From Halosegnis longus (GTDB lineage Archaea; Halobacteriota; Halobacteria; Halobacteriales; Haloarculaceae): 64,000 bases of DNA. Position 1 is the first letter of the stretch; each line of letters begins with the position of its first letter. The stretch lies in contig NZ_QKNW01000001.1 of assembly GCF_009663395.1 (NCBI RefSeq), positions 434,001 through 498,000 of the forward strand, read 5' to 3'. A program made the translations under genes and the position numbers. Below are positions 61,313 to 64,000 of this stretch, piece after piece. The notes under the pieces are model-generated. The model ran no database searches. It saw nothing but the letters and a program-made list of their open reading frames with translations, and was not told the DNA's origin.

Positions 61313-62652
61313 CAGTCGTCGGTCGCGCCGAGCTGATCCAACACCGCGGGGGGCATCTGCTGGCGGACCGCGTCGGGAATCTCGTCCGGCTCTGCGTCGG
61401 CCAACTGGCTCGGTGCGCCGCCGGTCGGGTCGAACAGCTGGAGGGCGGTGTGGATGGTGGTCCAGTCGTCCTCCTCGGCGGCGGCGCGGAGACTCTGTGT
61501 CGGCGCGGCGAGCAGCTGAGAAACGAGCGTGTCGGCCATCGCCTCGATGGTGGCGCGCTGGTCGTCGGTCAGCCCGTCCTCCTCCAACTTCGAGAGCGCC
61601 GTCGAGAGTTCGCGCTCTTTCATGCGTTCTGCCCCTTCGTACATCGCGGAGATGACCTCGTCGGCCCGCTTGCGCTTGTACTGGGCGAGCAGGTGGTCGA
61701 GTTCCGTCTCGATGATGTCCTCGACCTCGCGAGCGGCGGTCTGCCGGGAGGCGAGGGTCGCGTCGGTCAGCGAGCGCAGGTCATCGAGGTCGCGCACGTC
61801 GACGCCGGTGACGCCGGCGGCGCTGGGTGCCACGTCGCGCGGCTGGGCGATGTCGATGATGAACGTCTCGCCGGCGTTGAGCAGCGTCTCGCGGTCGAGG
61901 ACTGGCGTCGAGGAGCCGGTGGCGGTGACGACCACGTCAGCCTCGGTGACGGCGACCGGAAGCGCGCCGAGTCCGACCGCCGAGACGTTCCCGTCGAGCG
62001 TCTCGGCGACGTGGTCGGCACGCTCCCGTGTCCGGTTCGCGACGACGACCTCGGCCGCGGAGTCGGTGAACGACTGGGCCGCGAGCGTCCCCATCTCGCC
62101 GGCCCCGACGACGAGCGCGGTCGCGCTCGCGAGGTCACACTCCGTGCCGGCGAGTCGCGCGGCAGCGGAGCCGAGCGAGACGACACCTTCGTTGATTGCC
62201 GTCTCGGTGCGGGCGCGCTCGCCGACGTGGAGCGCCTTCAGGAGTGCATCGTCGAGCACCGGGCCGACGGCACCGGCGGTGCGGGCGGTGTCGTATGCGC
62301 TGCGGAGCTGGCCGAGAATCTGGTCTTCGCCGACGATGAGCGACTCCAGACCGCAGGCGACCCGGAGTAGCTGTTCGAGCGATTCCTCGTGGTCGAGCTC
62401 GCGGGCGGCCTCGGCCGGGGCGTCGGTGGCGTACTCGTCGAGGACCTCGCGACCACGAGGTTCCTCCTCGGTCACGACGTACGCTTCCGCGCGGTTGCAC
62501 GTCTGGAGGACGAACGCCTCCTCCACGCCCGGCTGAGCGGCGAGGTGTTCGACGGCCTCGCGTTCGCTCAGCGAACAGACGGCCTCGATATCGTCGATGG
62601 AGGCGCTGGCGTGGGAGATGCTAACACCGGAGATGAGAGCGGAGTCAGTCAC
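61312..62652 (-). CDS. hemA: Glutamyl-tRNA reductase
   Basis: The 446-residue enzyme makes glutamate semialdehyde from charged tRNA-Glu in the first committed step of tetrapyrrole synthesis. The nucleophile Cys52 is in LQTCNRAEAYVV, and the NADPH-binding ALVVGAGEMGTLAAQ is in the middle. It overlaps the precorrin-2 dehydrogenase gene by four bases. Confidence 0.95.
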   Translation of the reverse strand: MTDSALISGVSISHASASIDDIEAVCSLSEREAVEHLAAQPGVEEAFVLQTCNRAEAYVVTEEEPRGREVLDEYATDAPAEAARELDHEESLEQLLRVACGLESLIVGEDQILGQLRSAYDTARTAGAVGPVLDDALLKALHVGERARTETAINEGVVSLGSAAARLAGTECDLASATALVVGAGEMGTLAAQSFTDSAAEVVVANRTRERADHVAETLDGNVSAVGLGALPVAVTEADVVVTATGSSTPVLDRETLLNAGETFIIDIAQPRDVAPSAAGVTGVDVRDLDDLRSLTDATLASRQTAAREVEDIIETELDHLLAQYKRKRADEVISAMYEGAERMKERELSTALSKLEEDGLTDDQRATIEAMADTLVSQLLAAPTQSLRAAAEEDDWTTIHTALQLFDPTGGAPSQLADAEPDEIPDAVRQQMPPAVLDQLGATDD

Positions 62653-63296
62653 GTATTGTCACCTACTGTGTCACGAACGACGCGGTCGGCTCGTTGCCGT
62701 GCGTTAGTTCCTCCTGTACCTAAATGCTTCCAAACCCCATCGTCTCGCACCACCGCCCGAACCGCATCCCGGCGGCGCGACGGGTCGACGCCGTCGGCCT
62801 GTAGCTCGTCGCGAATCTCGCCCGCGAGCGCCGCCATCTCGCCCGCGTGCTCGATGTCCGTCTCTATCTGTTCGCGCAGATACTTCGAGAGCGCCGGTGC
62901 GCTCCCGCCCGTCGAGATGGAGACGACCACGTCGCCGTCGCGCACGGTCGCGGGGACGACCACGCTCCCGAGGTCGCGCTGGCCGTGCGTGTCGGTCCGG
63001 TTCACGAGGACGTTCCGAGCGCGCGCGTCGGCCTCAATGCGGGCGTTCAGCGTCGCGTCGTCCGTCGCTGCGACCACGAGCGCCGGCTCCGTCCGGTCGA
63101 GCCAGCCGGCCACGTCCTCGGGCGCGGGGGCCTCGCGGACGAACTCCGCGCCGCCGAAATCGGTGTCGGCGAACTCCGGCGCGACGACGACCACCCGCGC
63201 CTCGCGGGTGAAGCGTCTGGCCTTGCGCGCGCCCACGCCGCCGCCGCCGAAGACGAGCACCGTCTCGCCGGCGAAGTCGTGTAACAGCGGAATCAC
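62649..63296 (-). CDS. Precorrin-2 dehydrogenase / sirohydrochlorin ferrochelatase type
   Basis: The 215-residue protein has the NAD site VLVFGGGGVGARKARR and the SISTGGSAPALSKYLREQ segment of the CysG N-terminal/Met8 family. It oxidises precorrin-2 to sirohydrochlorin, and may chelate iron too. The GTG start at 63296 overlaps the upstream stop by four bases and is preferred over any ATG, because the domain begins there. Confidence 0.9.
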   Translation of the reverse strand: MIPLLHDFAGETVLVFGGGGVGARKARRFTREARVVVVAPEFADTDFGGAEFVREAPAPEDVAGWLDRTEPALVVAATDDATLNARIEADARARNVLVNRTDTHGQRDLGSVVVPATVRDGDVVVSISTGGSAPALSKYLREQIETDIEHAGEMAALAGEIRDELQADGVDPSRRRDAVRAVVRDDGVWKHLGTGGTNARQRADRVVRDTVGDNT

Positions 63297-64000
63297 GCCG
63301 TCTCCTCTGTCTCGACCGTGTTCGCCTTCGCTCGCTCGTCCAGCCGGATGCCGGTCTTCTTCAGGATGCGCGTCGAGAACAGCGAGTCCCACTCGTCGTC
63401 GTCGACGTCCCAGTACTGTGCCATCACGTCCCGCACCTGCTGGATGCGGCGCTCGCTTTCGGCCTCGTCGCGGCCGTGCGTCATCGCGAAGAAGTTGTAC
63501 GGCCACACGCCCTCGTGGCGCGGGCGACGGTAGCAGTGGGTGACAAACTCCAACTCCGCGATTTCCGGCCCGACCTCGTCCACGAGGTCGTCGGGCACGT
63601 TCCAGACTGTCATCCCGTTTTCTGTGTAACCGAGCGCGTAGTGGTTCGGGATGACGCCGACCCGGCGTACCTTCCCCTCCTCGTTGAACCGTTTGACGGT
63701 CTCGAGAACCCACGAGACGGGCTTGTCGATGTCCGCTGCGATGTCGGCGTACGGCGTCCGCGTCGTCGGGAAGCCGCCCTGAATCGCCATCACGAGGTCG
63801 TACTCGTCGGGCGAAAGCGAGCGCCGGTCCGTCGGCGTCACGTCCGGGCCGAGTCCCGAGAGGTCGATATCGCCGTCGGGAATCGGCCCGTCGAGCAGGA
63901 ACTTCGCGCCGACGTGGAACTCCCGGAGCTTCGGCATATCGTACGTCTCCTGTCCGGTCCGTTCCTCGATGCGGTCGAGCACGTCCGCGACGCCGTCGCT
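63293..64000 (-). CDS. AhbA/AhbB-type siroheme decarboxylase, partial
   Basis: At least 235 residues of a two-part Lrp/AsnC-like protein are present, continuing off the right edge of the window. The segments RRVGVIPNHYALGYTENGM and RRPRHEGVWPYNFFAMTHG are typical of the AhbA/B/NirDL family, which decarboxylates siroheme in the archaeal route to haem. It overlaps the dehydrogenase gene, so the two are co-transcribed. Confidence 0.88.
   Translation of the reverse strand, partial: SDGVADVLDRIEERTGQETYDMPKLREFHVGAKFLLDGPIPDGDIDLSGLGPDVTPTDRRSLSPDEYDLVMAIQGGFPTTRTPYADIAADIDKPVSWVLETVKRFNEEGKVRRVGVIPNHYALGYTENGMTVWNVPDDLVDEVGPEIAELEFVTHCYRRPRHEGVWPYNFFAMTHGRDEAESERRIQQVRDVMAQYWDVDDDEWDSLFSTRILKKTGIRLDERAKANTVETEETA

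Noticed and set aside
1-64000. tRNA or rRNA genes
   Set aside because: A reading of intergenic regions, including the att sites, found no acceptor and T-loop pattern that I could accept.

Overview
This window is haloarchaeal chromosomal DNA. It is very G+C-rich with strongly acidic proteins and archaeal markers: deoxyhypusine synthase, HMG-CoA reductase, halocyanin, an archaeal Trk system, and TATA-type promoters often about 25-30 bases before a start codon. No rRNA, tRNA or CRISPR array was seen. Most long ORFs opposite real genes are codon-bias shadows.

Layout. 1-13 kb is core chromosome: pyrG (cut by the window edge), a universal stress protein (USP) joined to an APC permease-USP fusion, a rhomboid protease, a MoaB-like protein with a histidine-rich leader, an oxidoreductase, MaoC, an aldehyde dehydrogenase, an SDR, adk, dys and an orphan 2-oxoacid dehydrogenase E1 alpha. 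14.13-20.72 kb is a low-G+C island bounded by a 14-base perfect direct repeat. It holds hypothetical-usp-trkA-trkH, a membrane protein, an HTH/RCK_C regulator, a tyrosine integrase and a frameshifted integrase-accessory gene. 20.8-28.2 kb has a GT2 glycosyltransferase, a MetY-type sulfhydrylase, a multicopper oxidase/halocyanin pair with divergent regulators, and an MFS carrier.

28.2-45 kb carries a PAC2-family protein, pckA, a voltage-sensor K+ channel with a zinc ribbon, a purine phosphoribosyltransferase with permease, a class IV aminotransferase, a VapBC-type pair, hmgA, an amidohydrolase and the nadA-nadB-nadC operon with an inverted repeat upstream. 45-64 kb carries gpmI, an internally duplicated membrane protein, a NurA nuclease, a PQQ-type lipoprotein, valS, a repeat-rich 530-base spacer, a DUF1405 protein, pdxS, an HPP-USP fusion, a uridine phosphorylase, an Old Yellow Enzyme homologue, and a tetrapyrrole cluster (ahb-type gene, precorrin-2 dehydrogenase, hemA) ending in a SprT-like gene.

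The main candidate for something new is the 6.6 kb integrated potassium-uptake island: a complete Trk module with its own stress protein and a regulator that joins a DNA-binding head to a Trk-type ligand-binding tail, carried next to an integrase. A second USP much like the island one sits on the core chromosome at 1.05 kb, so the island may duplicate or supplement a host function.
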